A stretch of DNA of 64,000 nucleotides from Gracilaria domingensis (GCA_022539475.1 VCMS01000018.1:248001-312000); one strand, 5' to 3'; shown: positions 35,604 to 46,910, counted from the first letter of the stretch. Numbers and translations are program-made. The notes: generated by a model from the letters alone, not told the origin.

Positions 35604-36973
35604 ATGAGTACGCGTACTTTACCTCGGGTTACTGTTGATAGTGCCATGCATTCAGAACGTCGAGGTCTCCCTGCACAGTCGCTTCAGGCCTCGAACCAGT
35701 CGAGGGAAGGAGCTCATCCTCATTCTGGATTAGGTGCTTCAACTGGTGCTGATATCCTAGGCCAACGAGTGCTGCCAGCTAGCTCCGTCATGATTCCCAC
35801 AGATTCGATGAAAAGATGTTTGAGGGATTCCGACCGACCGGGGGTTTCGACAGGCACCACCATCTCAGCGAGGGCCCTCTTTAATCGCCGGTATCAGGAA
35901 AAAATGGGCCGTGATTTGGAAAGCATTGAAGATGGCTATCCGATATACACCACGATGGCCAATGCGATCAAGGATGACATGCGCTCATATATTTACGACC
36001 GCCTTGGGATTGAGCGTGGTACCCGAACGTACATCTCGGTTAAGAGAGACTTCCTTTCTCAGATCATGCACCTTAAGCGCAGGATCGTTGACACCTATCC
36101 AGTCTTGTCCGCCGCTCAGGGGGGATGGGTGTTGAATGAATTCTTGAAGGAAGTATTTCAACGGGATAGGAAGGCAGCGGCGGAGGCACGCAAGCGAGAG
36201 AATAAGAAGAAAACCGCGACTCCTGAGGAAGCACACCATGCATATTCTGCTGATCAGCAAGAGCAGATACATGCTTCAACTGGTGGTAACCATGCTATGT
36301 GCGGAGGACATGCAGAACCTAGACTGGCTACCAACGATGCAACAACCAGCAATGGTCACAATGTGATATACCATGAGCAAGGCGAAGCAGTTGGCAAAGG
36401 CGCGCTAGAAGGCACGGAGGAAAGCAGGGTGGTTGACAATGGTGAAGTGTGCGATTCCTAGAGTGACGAAGGCGCCCAAGATGGGTCTCAGAAAACGATA
36501 CTGACCAAGTCATGGAAGCAACTGATGAGGAATATGGATCGCCTTGCGACAGTGCGCAATGTGAAGATGTGAGGCGGAAAGCAGCTCCACCTCAACCTCA
36601 GAGTATCCGAAATCGAAAGAGCTCTCCGCAGCCTGCCTCAAACAACTTTAATCACAGAGGAGTGAGAGATAAAGCCCCTGCTTTGAAGCCACAGAGATCT
36701 GGAGAACAGGGCACGGAGACCGTTTCTGAGATTCAGCATCACGTACGTCCGATTGTGGGGAAGAAGAAGCCTAGGAAAGCGCCCAAGCGAGCACTTCCAC
36801 CTTCGACTGAGAGAAAGTTTGAAAACGGTACGTCAGGTAGCGCTGCTCAGAACCCAGGTAATGAAACGCTTTCAAGCCGCAGAGGAGTGAAACTCCTTCA
36901 CTCTCGTAAGCGTCAGCGAAAGAATCAAAAGAAGACAAGCGCTGCTGCTGGGAGTTCCCGGGAATGGGAATGA
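35604..36973 (+). pseudogene. Transposon accessory protein (copy B)
   Basis: The ATG at 35604 gives MSTRTLPRVTVDSAM and a 286-codon frame with the conserved core: DRPGVSTGTTISARALFNRR, EDGYPIYTTMANAIKDD, DTYPVLSAAQGGWVLNEFL, QRDRKAAAEARKRENKKK. TAG 36459 ends it. A Lys/Arg-rich tail continues in another frame at 36512-36973 (KKPRKAPKRALPP, LLHSRKRQRKNQKKT), so a frameshift near 36480-36510 broke the gene. The predicted basic tail suggests nucleic-acid contact. Function is unknown. The stretch 36974-37831 beyond it holds no gene, only GGCC-style repeat sequence. Confidence 0.7.
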
Positions 36974-37831
36974 TCGAGCACATGTTACGTTTTGCCGTAT
37001 TGGCCGGACCACGTAGAATGGAACTTATCGGCTCTGCACTCTGGCTATACGAGAAACAATAGTCATCTCATAATCACGTGCACAGCTTTCAGAAATTGAG
37101 CCACTTAAATATCTATGCCATTGTTATTGTTTTCAGTAAATGACCATGTTAAAGTCTACCAGCGTACACTCATAGTATGCTGCGTGGTAATTATAAGACA
37201 TTCAATCGTTCTGCATTAGATCTTCATAGGCGTGCGACATGATCTTATGTAGATGTGCAGGTACGCGTACGTTCCATTCAAGGTCGCTCGAAGCCCATTA
37301 AATAGAGCCTTCTGAGGACCCTGTATTGTCCTCATATACTTGATACTATAGGCCTATGGTTCGTACGAAAAGCGGTCACATACGCAGTACATTTATCGTA
37401 CTTGCATTGTCCACTTCTTGTCGTTAGGTGAGCACGAGTCATGGTGTACTTGCGACACAGTATGTATCATAGTTTGACACGATTGTGACCATGGCTCCGG
37501 TCACATATGGGTCTTCTCTTGTTATATATTGGATCACAATATTCTTATTGTTCCTTCTCCTTCGGACCTTTTAATAGGACACAATTGGCCTTCTTCTGGG
37601 TCAGATTGGGGGATTCTGAATGAGGCCTCCTTTCGCCCACGCTTTTTGGCATTAATTAGGCCCTATTTTGGGCTTATATCGCCCATCTCTCGTCCACATG
37701 TAGAAGGGTCATTTTGGACACATGTTGGCCATACATTGGCCATGTAAATTGTTCACAGGGGTTGCATCATATATTTTTGTCCCAGGGTAGATGTTTCTAT
37801 GTGTTAGAAGTGGCGTACGTCTTACAAGGAT

Positions 37832-38716
37832 GCCTAGGAGAAAAACGATATTACTGCTGGGGTACAATCAGTTTTAATTTGGAACAAGAAGCGATCTAAT
37901 GGAGTATAATTCTCCCAACAACTGGCGCAAAATTTCCAGCTTGTTCTCCATTTGTTTGCCATTTGTAGCCAGAAGTTCGCCAAGGGTAGCATTCTGCACG
38001 AAATCTACACTAGTGGCGTGCTCCTGTAGTTCAGCTTTTGTACGCCATTTGTAGTAAACACAACAAATGACGCACTTATGGCTACAAATGGCGGACAATT
38101 GGCGGACAAGGCGAATTTTCTACCCCACTCATCAGAAGAACTGTACACCGTGAGAACGCCATTCGTCAAAAATTCAAATGTGGTAGTACGCCAGTTGCAT
38201 CATAATTTTCTTCTAGGGAATGAGTTGAACGCCAGTAGTTTACTCATTGTGCCTAAATCTTGTACTCGCGTCAAAGTGGAGAGAAGTCCAAATTGTAGGC
38301 GAATAATTCGAGCTAACGTAGGCCCACCCTAGGAGAAAAAGTATGATGCAACTGGCGTTCTACTTCGTTTGAGTTTCTGAAGAATGGCGTTCTCAGAGTG
38401 TACAGTTCTTCTGATGAGTGTCGTGCAATTTTACGCTTGTCCACCAGTTGTCTGCCATTTGTACCCAGAAGTACGCCATTTGTTGTATTTACCACAAATG
38501 GCGTACAAACTCTGAATTACAGCAGTACGCCAGATGTGTAGCTTTCGTGAAAAATGCTAGCAATGGCGTACTCCTGGCTACAATTAACGAACAAATGGCG
38601 CACAGGCTCAAAACTGTACGCCACCCCAGTCGTCTAGAAAATTGTACGCCATCACAGGGCCTTTTGTTACAAACTAAAATTAAGAGTACGCCAGTAGCAA
38701 TGATTTTTGCTCCTAG
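37832..38716. repeat. Large foldback (inverted-repeat) element
   Basis: The left arm (about 37832-38218) and right arm (about 38328-38716) are imperfect reverse complements around a spacer of about 110 bp. Inner ends: CCAGTTGCATCATAATTTTC ... TTCTAGGG on the left against CCCTAGGAGAAAAAGTATGATGCAACTGG-type sequence (38328-38356) on the right. Outer ends: GCCTAGGAGAAAAACGATAT against the inverse of ATGATTTTTGCTCCTAGCG. Both arms carry TACGCCATTTGT words. CTAGG sits at all four arm ends. Non-coding. Related copies are near 2 kb and at 38.7-39.4 kb. Confidence 0.75.
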
Positions 38717-39684
38717 CGCTACAGAACGCCAATGAGCCAGAATCCCAGGGTAAAATTACGCCACTCATGGTGTTCCAGTTCTCCTGGGGTACTTCATACG
38801 TCCCTAGGGGAAAAGGAAATAAAAATGGCGAATTTGGTCACGCAAAATGTAGAAAATGCCTGACACTTGCGATATGGGTATATAGTATATGGCGCAAAAA
38901 CTAAATAATAACCACTATTTATGCGCCATTTGAAATTCCATGTAGCTCAACTTCTACGCCACTTTTATCACTTTTTAAAATGGTGTATAAGGAATACATA
39001 ACTTTTGAAGGTGTCAAAACAAAATCAATATACTTATATGGCACACCTAGTAGAATCATTTTAGCGCGGGGTGAATATGGGGTGTGAACGGGTTTATTGA
39101 GAAAAATAAGTGTTCAAAACGGGATGTCTAGGGGTAGTGCACGCCGTAGACTGTCATTTTGAACACTCAAGTTTCTAAATTAACCCGTAAATACCCCATG
39201 CAAACCCCGAGTCTTTCTTCCAGGGCATTTCTACACAATCTGTTAATACAGCTAAAATTGACGTACAAAATGTCCTACATTATGATGCAAATGGCGCACA
39301 AATGGAGGTTTCTACGGACTTTATTCGCTATTTGTGAAAAAACTGTTTCGCAATAATCATCAGCAATTTTAATGCTTCTTGCATTATGAAGTGCGCCATT
39401 TATAAATTAATTCTTTGCTAGGTTATTCTTTTGTTCTTCATAAAATCGTTGGTTTAGTTTCAACTGGTTCGTGGCACAACTCTATTTCCCGAAAAGAGTT
39501 CCTAGTTGAGAGCAAAAGCCTGTCATACTAACTTAAACTGGTGCCCCACGAAGTTTTTGAGTATTTATCAGCACTTCCATGTGGTATAATTTCTTCGGTT
39601 GTTGTTTCATAGTCTGAAAAAGCTCATATGTCACGTCTTTCAAATTCTTCTACGTGCATGATATCGTCAAAGAATAAATGCATT
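38717..39684. other. More foldback-related repeat, no gene
   Basis: CCTAGGGGAAAAGG near 38803 and GGCGCACAAATGG-type words up to 39310 show degenerate arm relatives. From about 39360 the sequence turns AT-rich toward the methyltransferase-like gene. Confidence 0.5.
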
Positions 39685-40638
39685 CTACAAAAACATTTTT
39701 TTGGATTCCGCGATTGTGTCAGTGTTTCTCATGCAACCTCCCTCGAGACGGAAAAACAATGTAGGATTCCAACCTCCAATGTCGGCAAATTCTGAAATCT
39801 TGTGCTTTGATCTGATAGATTTAATTTTTAAAACAAGACTCAAATTTCGCGCCGAAGAAACTGTGAAGCTCCCGGATACGCATTTGGGAGTGAAAACCAT
39901 CCAGTCTAGTACAATCTGTCCCTCTTCGTTTGCAAGCCAATTTGGAAGATTTCCTCTCTCTCTGAAGTCGGTTGGAGCCTTATCCGACCAGAACCCAGGA
40001 TTATACACATCGTGTAAGGATGCCAGTGTGGTTCTTGAGTGTTGCAAAACAGTAGGAAACAATCTGTTGGTATAAAAACGAGCAAAGTCTTCAGTATGCA
40101 AACAATCAAGAAACAAATAATCAGGAAGCGGATACTGCTTCGAATATTGATCAAAACTCTGCTTAAAATCTCCCAAAATAAAGTGCCATCCATTCTTTTG
40201 CAGCTTGATTTTATCTAATCCCTCAATAATGTTTTGAACATCGAAGCTGTAAACTTGGCCCTTGTTGTTATTTCTCATGACAGCTTCCGTTATCCAAAGT
40301 GTAGAATATCCATGTGAAGGTGAAACTTCCCATACAATGCGTGGCCTACTCTCTCTGATTCTCATGTATGTGATTTCCATTTCCAAATTCGAAGAAAGGC
40401 AATGACGCCTGGGTGCAGAGCAGTATTCTTGGCTAAGTTTATGAATATTTCGAAGCTCTCCTGCATACCTTTTGTATGCATTATCCAAATCGGAGAGGAC
40501 AGTATGCTGGCTTCTTACTAGATCCTTTTTGATCGTTTGCAAGAAATTAATTGTGAAGTAGAAAAGAGCAATCAAAGAGGCGAAAAAGCTAAGAAAAATT
40601 ATTCGATATCTTCTTGACCAAGAATTGGATACCTTCAT
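39685..40638 (-). CDS. Membrane-anchored class I methyltransferase-like protein, intact
   Basis: The ATG at 40638 opens 317 uninterrupted codons. Residues 13-33 are a single hydrophobic helix after a basic start, so a type II membrane protein is likely. The soluble part resembles the Methyltransferase_24 fold: a motif-I-like EVSPSHGYST (104-113), an acidic residue ending the next strand in SFDV (Asp133), PDYLFLDCLH (172-181) and SLHD (207-210), the usual core order E/D...G-ST...D...FxD..H...HD. The substrate is unknown; small molecules, sugars or lipids are all possible. It sits in an AT-rich stretch between repeats and lacks the stops that riddle its neighbours, which suggests recent arrival or selection. 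Confidence 0.65.
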   Translation of the reverse strand: MKVSNSWSRRYRIIFLSFFASLIALFYFTINFLQTIKKDLVRSQHTVLSDLDNAYKRYAGELRNIHKLSQEYCSAPRRHCLSSNLEMEITYMRIRESRPRIVWEVSPSHGYSTLWITEAVMRNNNKGQVYSFDVQNIIEGLDKIKLQKNGWHFILGDFKQSFDQYSKQYPLPDYLFLDCLHTEDFARFYTNRLFPTVLQHSRTTLASLHDVYNPGFWSDKAPTDFRERGNLPNWLANEEGQIVLDWMVFTPKCVSGSFTVSSARNLSLVLKIKSIRSKHKISEFADIGGWNPTLFFRLEGGCMRNTDTIAESKKMFL

Positions 40639-42099
40639 AGTGATTTAAACATAGTTGAACACTATTCTTGATATGTTTCGATGACATATCACTACGTTAA
40701 TACAAAACTGTAGGGGCATGAAGTAGACATAAGATTCTTTGTAAAAGGAGCCCCTTCAATTCATATTTAGGGATAATCTAGTGCACAGCAGTTCTTAAAA
40801 AATTAACGTCGGTTAGGTTCCTTATCAATTTTTATTGTTTAGCTCTCAAATGGACGAATTAATCCCTGGTTTTTAAATAAATTTTTAAAGCGCTCAGTTG
40901 TCTCTTTTGAAACTCTGTACTTTTCATTGAGATGTTCTGATAAGTATGTAACAACTATGAGTATAATTTCAATGCCATTCTACCCTGACGTTCTGAGCAC
41001 ACATGCAGGTCCATTATACCTACTGCTTTCTCTCTCTTCCGACCATGCTACTGCATTTCCTTCCGCCTTCTTTGTTAGACCTATAAGGTTCCATTAACTG
41101 TCTTTGACGTATGATATAGATCGTAGTTTGTTCACAGAAACATTTAAAATGAGCCATTAAATTTTTCTCTCGGGAAACGTTTGTCTCAATACAGCATTTT
41201 TTGCGTTGAAGGGATCGTTTCTGGTTGGGGTATATTCAAGCATAAGAAGGTCTTCTTTAGCGCTCTCAAACGAGCCTGTCTCCATGGAGAACGCGACGAA
41301 AGTGTGATCATAAGTTCTGTAAAGAGTTCATAACGACTCAAATATCGCCTTGGTTCTCTCACGAAGAAGAAATTTCTCATCCATTTCCGTGCCGAGATGG
41401 ATAGAATCCATGACACTTGTCTACATTGCAAATTGGATTCCTACATCAAGAACTCCCATGACGCCAGCTGTCACGTTACAAATAATCGCAATAGTTCAAT
41501 CAAATCGCACGAAACTATAATATAAATTATTCTGGCTGCCATACATGAATTTGCACATATGCAAGCAAAACGTTCCCTAGTAGAAATCTGAGACAAAACA
41601 TTGATATATGTATATGTATGTGATATCTCTGTAGGAAAGAGCTCCAATATGAACCGAAATAAAAGGTAAGTAGTAGATCCCGCTGTGGTTCTACAGACTG
41701 GACCAAATAAGGTCCAAATACTACCGTAACTACGGCGTAATTGCCCGTGTTTGCTTGTATCGAAACGTGGCCCATTTGTGCCCATATATGGCCACAATAA
41801 TGGCATTTAGATTGGTACAAAGTGCGCCCCGCATGCCCTAGAAAAACCGTTTTTCATTGATTCATCATGCAGCGGTAAATGAAATTGATGCCTTTCAATA
41901 AAATGTAAGGGCACTTTCAAGAAATTTAAAATTTTCAAAGAATCACACTCATGGAAATGTCAGTGAACCAAAAACTTACTTATTGTTCTATGACGTTGGT
42001 CATATTAACTTACTAAATTAGTCATCTTGTCTGTAAGTCTACTAAAAACCCTTTTAGTTTTCCGTTAACGAGTTTTGCCTGGGATTTGCGTCCAATTTG
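40639..42099. other. AT-rich stretch, no recognised gene
   Basis: Minus frames 41186-41431 and 41471-41806 lack family motifs. GGCC-style repeat occurs at 41700-41820. A GAGTTTTGCCTGGG word at 42069-42082 matches the end of the 243-bp MITE and may be a relic copy. Confidence 0.4.
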
Positions 42100-42340
42100 G
42101 GGCCCGCGAAAATTCGTCCAATCAAATTTAATTCGAATCTCCAAGAATTTTCAATTCTTGTTCGGTCTATTTTCATTAAAACAAGTCTCGCGTCGTTTGG
42201 TTTTCATTGCATCGAAATCTAATGAATTTCTAATGATAGCTAGGTTTCCAAAAAAATTGTTCCATTGAAAATGCCTTGAGCATGCGAGGAAAAGTGCTTA
42301 GATACAGATAAGTCAATGAATATTGAAGGAAGGAAAATGG
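42100..42340 (+). repeat. MITE copy M1 (~240 bp)
   Basis: CGCGAAAATTC near 42104 opens the copy. The shared body has CAATCAAATTTAATTCGAAT and TCCATTGAAAATGCCTTGAG. The right end is worn and is followed by TGGTACC. It lies just 3' of the accessory gene of copy 3. Confidence 0.75.
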
Positions 42341-43274
42341 TACCTGGAGTTCGTCAGCCTCTGCTGCTACCTTTCTCGTGGATAGCGTCATCAACTGATA
42401 TCGCCATCATCCCGCAGAACTTTGCGATGAATCCCAGTTACTTTTATACACTCAACGTCATCATCATCCGCATTGAAGTACTGACGGTGCAGCTGCGATT
42501 CATCTTGTTCGAGCTCCGAATGGCGTTTGGTTGGAAGGAACTGCCCGAGGTTGGCACTTTATCTCCATCACAATATGAAAGATGCTCCATAGCATCTTCT
42601 GCTCCTTGCTGCAAATATTTTCGTTGGTCGTCATTGTTCGCATCTCCAAGAGCACATGCAGCAGACGGAGGCACACGATTGGACACAGGAACAGTGGATG
42701 GCTTCATATTTCGCTTCTTAACCTCTTTCGTAGCTCCCTTGTCACGTTTCATGGCTCCTTCAGGAATTGGTGACTCTCCAACTGTTCTGAGCAGCAGATA
42801 GAACAGGAAAGGTCTCAACCAGTCTTTGCGTCAGAAGCGACAGCTGAGAAACAGACGTTACAAAGTTTCAATAGAAGGTTAGCTCTCCCTGTTTCAAACC
42901 CAATCGCTGGTAAAGAACCTGTCGCAAAGCATCTTTCACTGCTCTACACATCTCCGGATATATCGGAAACTCGGCTTTGGCTGAAAGCAATGACCAACTT
43001 GGAACCTCTGGGCGGTTTTGTCCTTCATCTTACGCTTTGATTCAGCGCTGGTAATCAGGACAGAATATGGGAGAAGAATTAATGATCACTGCTCGGTATG
43101 CCTTGGGGAGGGCTATGACGAGCAAATCGGACGGATACTGCCACAGGAAACTTCCATATGCCCAACTATGTCTGCATCAGGTTTGTTTCTACTACTCATT
43201 TCTGCTGAGGTGCTTCTGTGACTCGATGGTGTAGTCTCCCTCATAATTGCGCCATCAGCAGTCATATTAGGCAT
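42320..43274 (-). pseudogene. Transposon accessory protein (copy 3), heavily decayed
   Basis: Starting at the ATG at 43274, MPNMTADGAIMRETTPSS matches the family start MPRVTADSAF. Later SKAEFPIYPEMCRAVKDALR followed by LYQRLGLKQGELTFY (42880-42990) matches the core YPIYPALSNSIKNES...LPRGKLTF. The C-terminal side (42444-42818) is Lys/Asp-rich. Many stops and frame changes lie between. It diverges from the transposase of copy 3, as in copies 1 and B. Confidence 0.7.
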
Positions 43275-43482
43275 AGTTCAGGACCCCATACTGGGCTACA
43301 GCCGTACGCGGCTCGCAAAGGGGAAAAAGGAAAGTTAGAATCTGGTATTAGTCTGACTTTGACTTGGACTGTGCGTGATAAGAGACGCGCTGCATTCTGA
43401 AACGAACCTGACGGGTATGAATTCTCACTGGCTCCGTAGTCCCTCGTATTCCTCTACTTACAGGAGGGAGAAGGTGGGTACC

Positions 43483-43726
43483 CAGCGAAAACTCCTGCCC
43501 TCAAGTTTAATTCGAATATCATACGATTTTCGATTCTTGCTCTTTCAATTTCCATTTGACCAAATCATGAGTCATTATATCTGTATCCCTTCGAAATCCA
43601 ACTAAATTCTGTCGAAAGCAATTTTTGTAAAAACTTTAATCCATTGAAAATGCCTTGGGCATCTAATAAAAAGTGCCTACGTACGGCGAAGTAAATGAAT
43701 ATTCAATGGCGGAGAGTTTTGCCTGG
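43483..43726 (+). repeat. MITE copy M2 (244 bp) with GGTACC flanks
   Basis: The ends are CAGCGAAAACTC and GAGTTTTGCCTG, an imperfect 12-bp terminal inverted repeat (10 of 12 match). GGTACC occurs directly on both sides (43477-43482 and 43727-43732), which fits a 6-bp target duplication. The copy lies in the divergent spacer of CACTA-like copy 3. Confidence 0.85.
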
Positions 43727-44681
43727 GGTACCTCGGTGTGACTCCAACCCACGGAGGGGAAAAGTTGGTATCAGCTAAAATATGCAACAGAACCCAGAAA
43801 TTGAAGCTGTTTTCTGTGAAGAGGTGAAAAAGAGGAACCATTGGGTTCCTTTCCTGAGCGGCACTTAAGTGGCGCCAGGAACTCAGGGCGAGACTGAAGA
43901 TAACCAAAATATGACTGATTTTCCAAAAGTTCCAAAACTTTCAATTTTGTGCAAAGCTTGTCAATGTCTGAACAACACCTGGGACTCTTCTCCGTCACTC
44001 CTGTTCTCTGCCAGTCTATTTTCAGTTCAACGCTTTGGCGGTAATGGTTGAAGAACTGATTGAAAAGATACGCCGAAAGATGTAACCATGGGAAACCTCC
44101 GAAAATACTCTAATACCCTTACTTCAGCCTCTCTGAGCCATCAGTTTCCCCAAATTCAGAAATTAATAGCGCTCCTCTTCGTGCAAGCGATGAAATGTAG
44201 CAGCTATAAAGACCCCTTAAACTGTGTTGGAGGTTGCAAAACGGAACATGCGAGCCCGGCGTCAGAGGTACTGAAGAAGAATTTGCAATTGTTGTTCTTG
44301 ATATGCGTAAAGCTCAACAGGAATCCAATTATGTTGACACTGATCTCCAAACTAATCTTCTTATGATGAAAATGAGGAGAATATATTGCCGTCACGGTCG
44401 CTAGATTCGGAGGAAGAAGTAGAAAAAGTTTAGAACCGCATTGATGAATCACACGAAGCACGTGAACGTGAATCATTATCAGATACACTGCGTTCTATTT
44501 CATCTTCTCTGTCTCGGTGGTTCGATCCTTCTGCCAATGATGTATTGCTGTATTCCTTTCCAGCAGAAGTGGAGGAAAATAATTTGGGCGTGGTATCCGT
44601 TGAGAGCGAGAAGAGTCATAAGCAAACAGAGTTCGAACGACTTGCTGCGTTTCTGTATGGTGTAGAAGTTTCCAACGTTCT

Positions 44682-44924
44682 CAGCTAAACATTTCCGTCA
44701 TTGATAATTCATTTACTTCGATGTATCCAAGCAAAGTTTTGTGGATGTTCGAGGCATTTTCAATGGATGGAAATTTTTACCAAAATTGCTTTCAGTAGAA
44801 TCTCAGTAGATCTCGATTCAATGAGTACATAATGATGCACGACTTGGCTTAACGAAAACTGACCCAACAAAAAATGAAAATGCTATGATATTCAAATTAG
44901 ATGTGAATACAGGAGTTTTCGATG
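44682..44924 (-). repeat. MITE copy M3 (243 bp, inverted)
   Basis: This is an inverted copy, CAGCTAAACATTTCCGTCATTG ... GGAGTTTTCGATG (outer ends). It interrupts the copy-3 transposase between GVEVSNVL and CQRAMQN; copy 1 reads AERSNISQRATQR across that point. Confidence 0.8.
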
Positions 44925-45753
44925 GGGTTTGTCAACGAGCCATGCAGAACGTTTTGTGTCTTGGACCGATAATATCGACATTTTCTCTCAAGATTTTGAA
45001 CACCTATGGTGTTGAACAGCCTTTTCTTGACAAGTCAAGGGTTGAAATGTGTCCAACTGGTCATGTCACGCTGTCTGGATGTCTAAAAAGAGTAGAAATT
45101 TGTTCAGTTTGCCATTTCCTCGGAAGAGAAGTTCAAAGGTTTTCCGGTTCTTGAAAATGTGATCAGACATGAGACGTATTTGTAACGCTCGAGAACCGTT
45201 TGCGGATCTTATGAATGGTTTCAGGCTTTGCCTGTAATAATTTTTTCAATGATAATGCCCCGGATGGGCAGCATGATTACTATCATGGGGCCATGTTCCA
45301 GAGATTACACGCTGAACAGACGAAGGACTGGAATGAAGGAAACGAAATCTTGGTTTTTCTCATCCTTTCCAGGAATGGGTTCGAGTGTTGGAAGAAATAG
45401 AAATGGGACTCCAGTTACGACATGGCCAGTTGAGTCCGCGATCTTAAATACAGTTGCAGAGCACAGGAGGAAATCCCCAAACGCTATCATACTTTCTGTA
45501 ATTCCTTGGCTCCACCACTCCAAGTGTTTTGATACCGTTCTGTACGACTTAGTCCCGTATTGGATGCTCCTCGAAAACGGAGTGCACATGGCATGTTTCG
45601 ATGGGAACGTTTGTGCGGTCAGGGCGTTTGTATTGTTCTTCAGGGCAGTCTGGCCAGCAGCCGCGAAAGTCGTCGTATAAATAAGTCATAATGAAGGGTT
45701 CTTCTGTCGGTTTTGCTTCAATTGAAAGCAAAACATGGAGGCATGCAAAATCT

Positions 45754-45996
45754 TAGCGAAAACTCGCGCAATCAAATTTAATTCAAATATCATAGGATTT
45801 TCATTTTTTGTTCTGTCCATTTTCATTCAGCCAAGTCGTGCGTCATTACGTCCTCATTGTATCAAAATCTACTGAGAATCTACTGAAAGCAGTTTTTCTA
45901 AAACGTTTTATGCATCGAAAATGCCTTGAACATCTACAAAACTTTGGTTACATAGAGAGAAGTAAATGAATCTTCAATGACGGAAAGTCTTACCTG
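45754..45996 (+). repeat. MITE copy M4 (243 bp)
   Basis: TAGCGAAAACTC ... GTCTTACCTG with the shared body. It is inserted in the part of the copy-3 transposase after the zinc-knuckle remnant FFCRFC. Confidence 0.8.
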
Positions 45997-46138
45997 AGAA
46001 CCCTTGGGCCGTACCAGAACTAGACAGCGATAATCTTGAGATATCATTGAGAAAAGAAGATTTGAAGATCCTAGTACTGTCATCAGCATGGAACGTCCTG
46101 CACTGCGAAAAGGCAATGGAGTGCTCAAGATATGTCCA

Positions 46139-46384
46139 CCTAAAACTGTCCATCATTGAATATTCATTTACTTTTCTACATTAAGGCAAAGGTTTGTAGA
46201 TGTTCAAGGCATTTTCAATGGATAGAATGTTTTAGAAAAATTGCTTTCAGTAAAATCTCATTAGATTTTGGTGCGATGAGGACATAACGACGCAGGACTT
46301 AGCTTAACTTAATGAAAATTGACCGAAAGAGAAATGAAAATCCTATGATATTCGTATTAAATTTAATTACACGAGTTTTCGCTG
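46139..46384 (-). repeat. MITE copy M5 (246 bp, inverted)
   Basis: CCTAAAACTGTCCATCATTG ... GAGTTTTCGCTG is inverted with respect to M4, about 140 bp away. M4 and M5 could therefore form a large hairpin. Confidence 0.8.
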
Positions 46385-46667
46385 GGATGGCGAAAAGTGT
46401 CAAGCAAACAAGTGGCTTCAGAAGGAAGAAAAAGCCTTGTGATCGTTTTTGGTATCGAAAGAAGATCTATCTGGTCCCGATTGACGCGGGATTATGTGCT
46501 CTCTTTTCATGTGATGCAAGTCATTTGATTCTGCTAGGTTGGATGAAGCATATACTTCGTCTTATTTTGGGATCGCTCCCTAGACACAGAATGATATCAC
46601 TAAAACCGAACTGTAATATTGCAGAAGAGGTCTTGGAAATGATTGACAGTTCAATAGCGAAAGTTCC

Positions 46668-46910
46668 CAGCGTAAACTCGTGCAATCAAATTTATTTCGA
46701 ATCTCATTGGAAGTTCATTTCTCGTTTGGTCAATTTTCAATCAGCCAAGCCCTGCCTCATTATTTCCTCATTGTATCAAAACCTACTGAGATTCTAATGA
46801 AAGCAATTTTTCCAAAACATTTGTCACAATGAAAACGCCTTGAGCATTTACAAAAAACTGCTTAGGTACAGGAAAACAAATGAATATTCAATGCCTGAAA
46901 GTTTTCAGTA
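46668..46910 (+). repeat. MITE copy M6 (243 bp)
   Basis: CAGCGTAAACTC ... GTTTTCAGTA. Flanks AGTTCC and GGGTCC resemble decayed GGTACC duplications. It interrupts the copy-3 transposase within the (K/G)-(V/I)-P-S motif. Confidence 0.8.

Larger units (their letters stand above)
11110..36973 (-). mobile_element. CACTA-like transposon copy B, split by an 18.8 kb insertion
   Basis: From 5' to 3' on the minus strand the parts are: transposase N-terminal half (34999-33172), inserted block (33167-14329), transposase C-terminal half (14328-13160) and a third ORF (12106-11110). The accessory gene (35604-36973) points the other way from a shared 0.6-kb upstream region. This is the same layout as copy 1, which supports treating the pieces as one element. 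The outer termini are not resolved; I did not find a convincing CACTA-type inverted repeat at either end, so the stated limits are those of the outermost genes. Confidence 0.8.

Noticed and set aside
39701..40075. Plus-strand 124-codon ORF
   Set aside because: It lies opposite the intact methyltransferase-like gene and shows no motif.
44682..44924. The 243-bp repeats as spliced introns (introners)
   Set aside because: They lie in both orientations relative to the gene and lack GT-AG ends; inverted termini and GGTACC flanks fit a MITE better.
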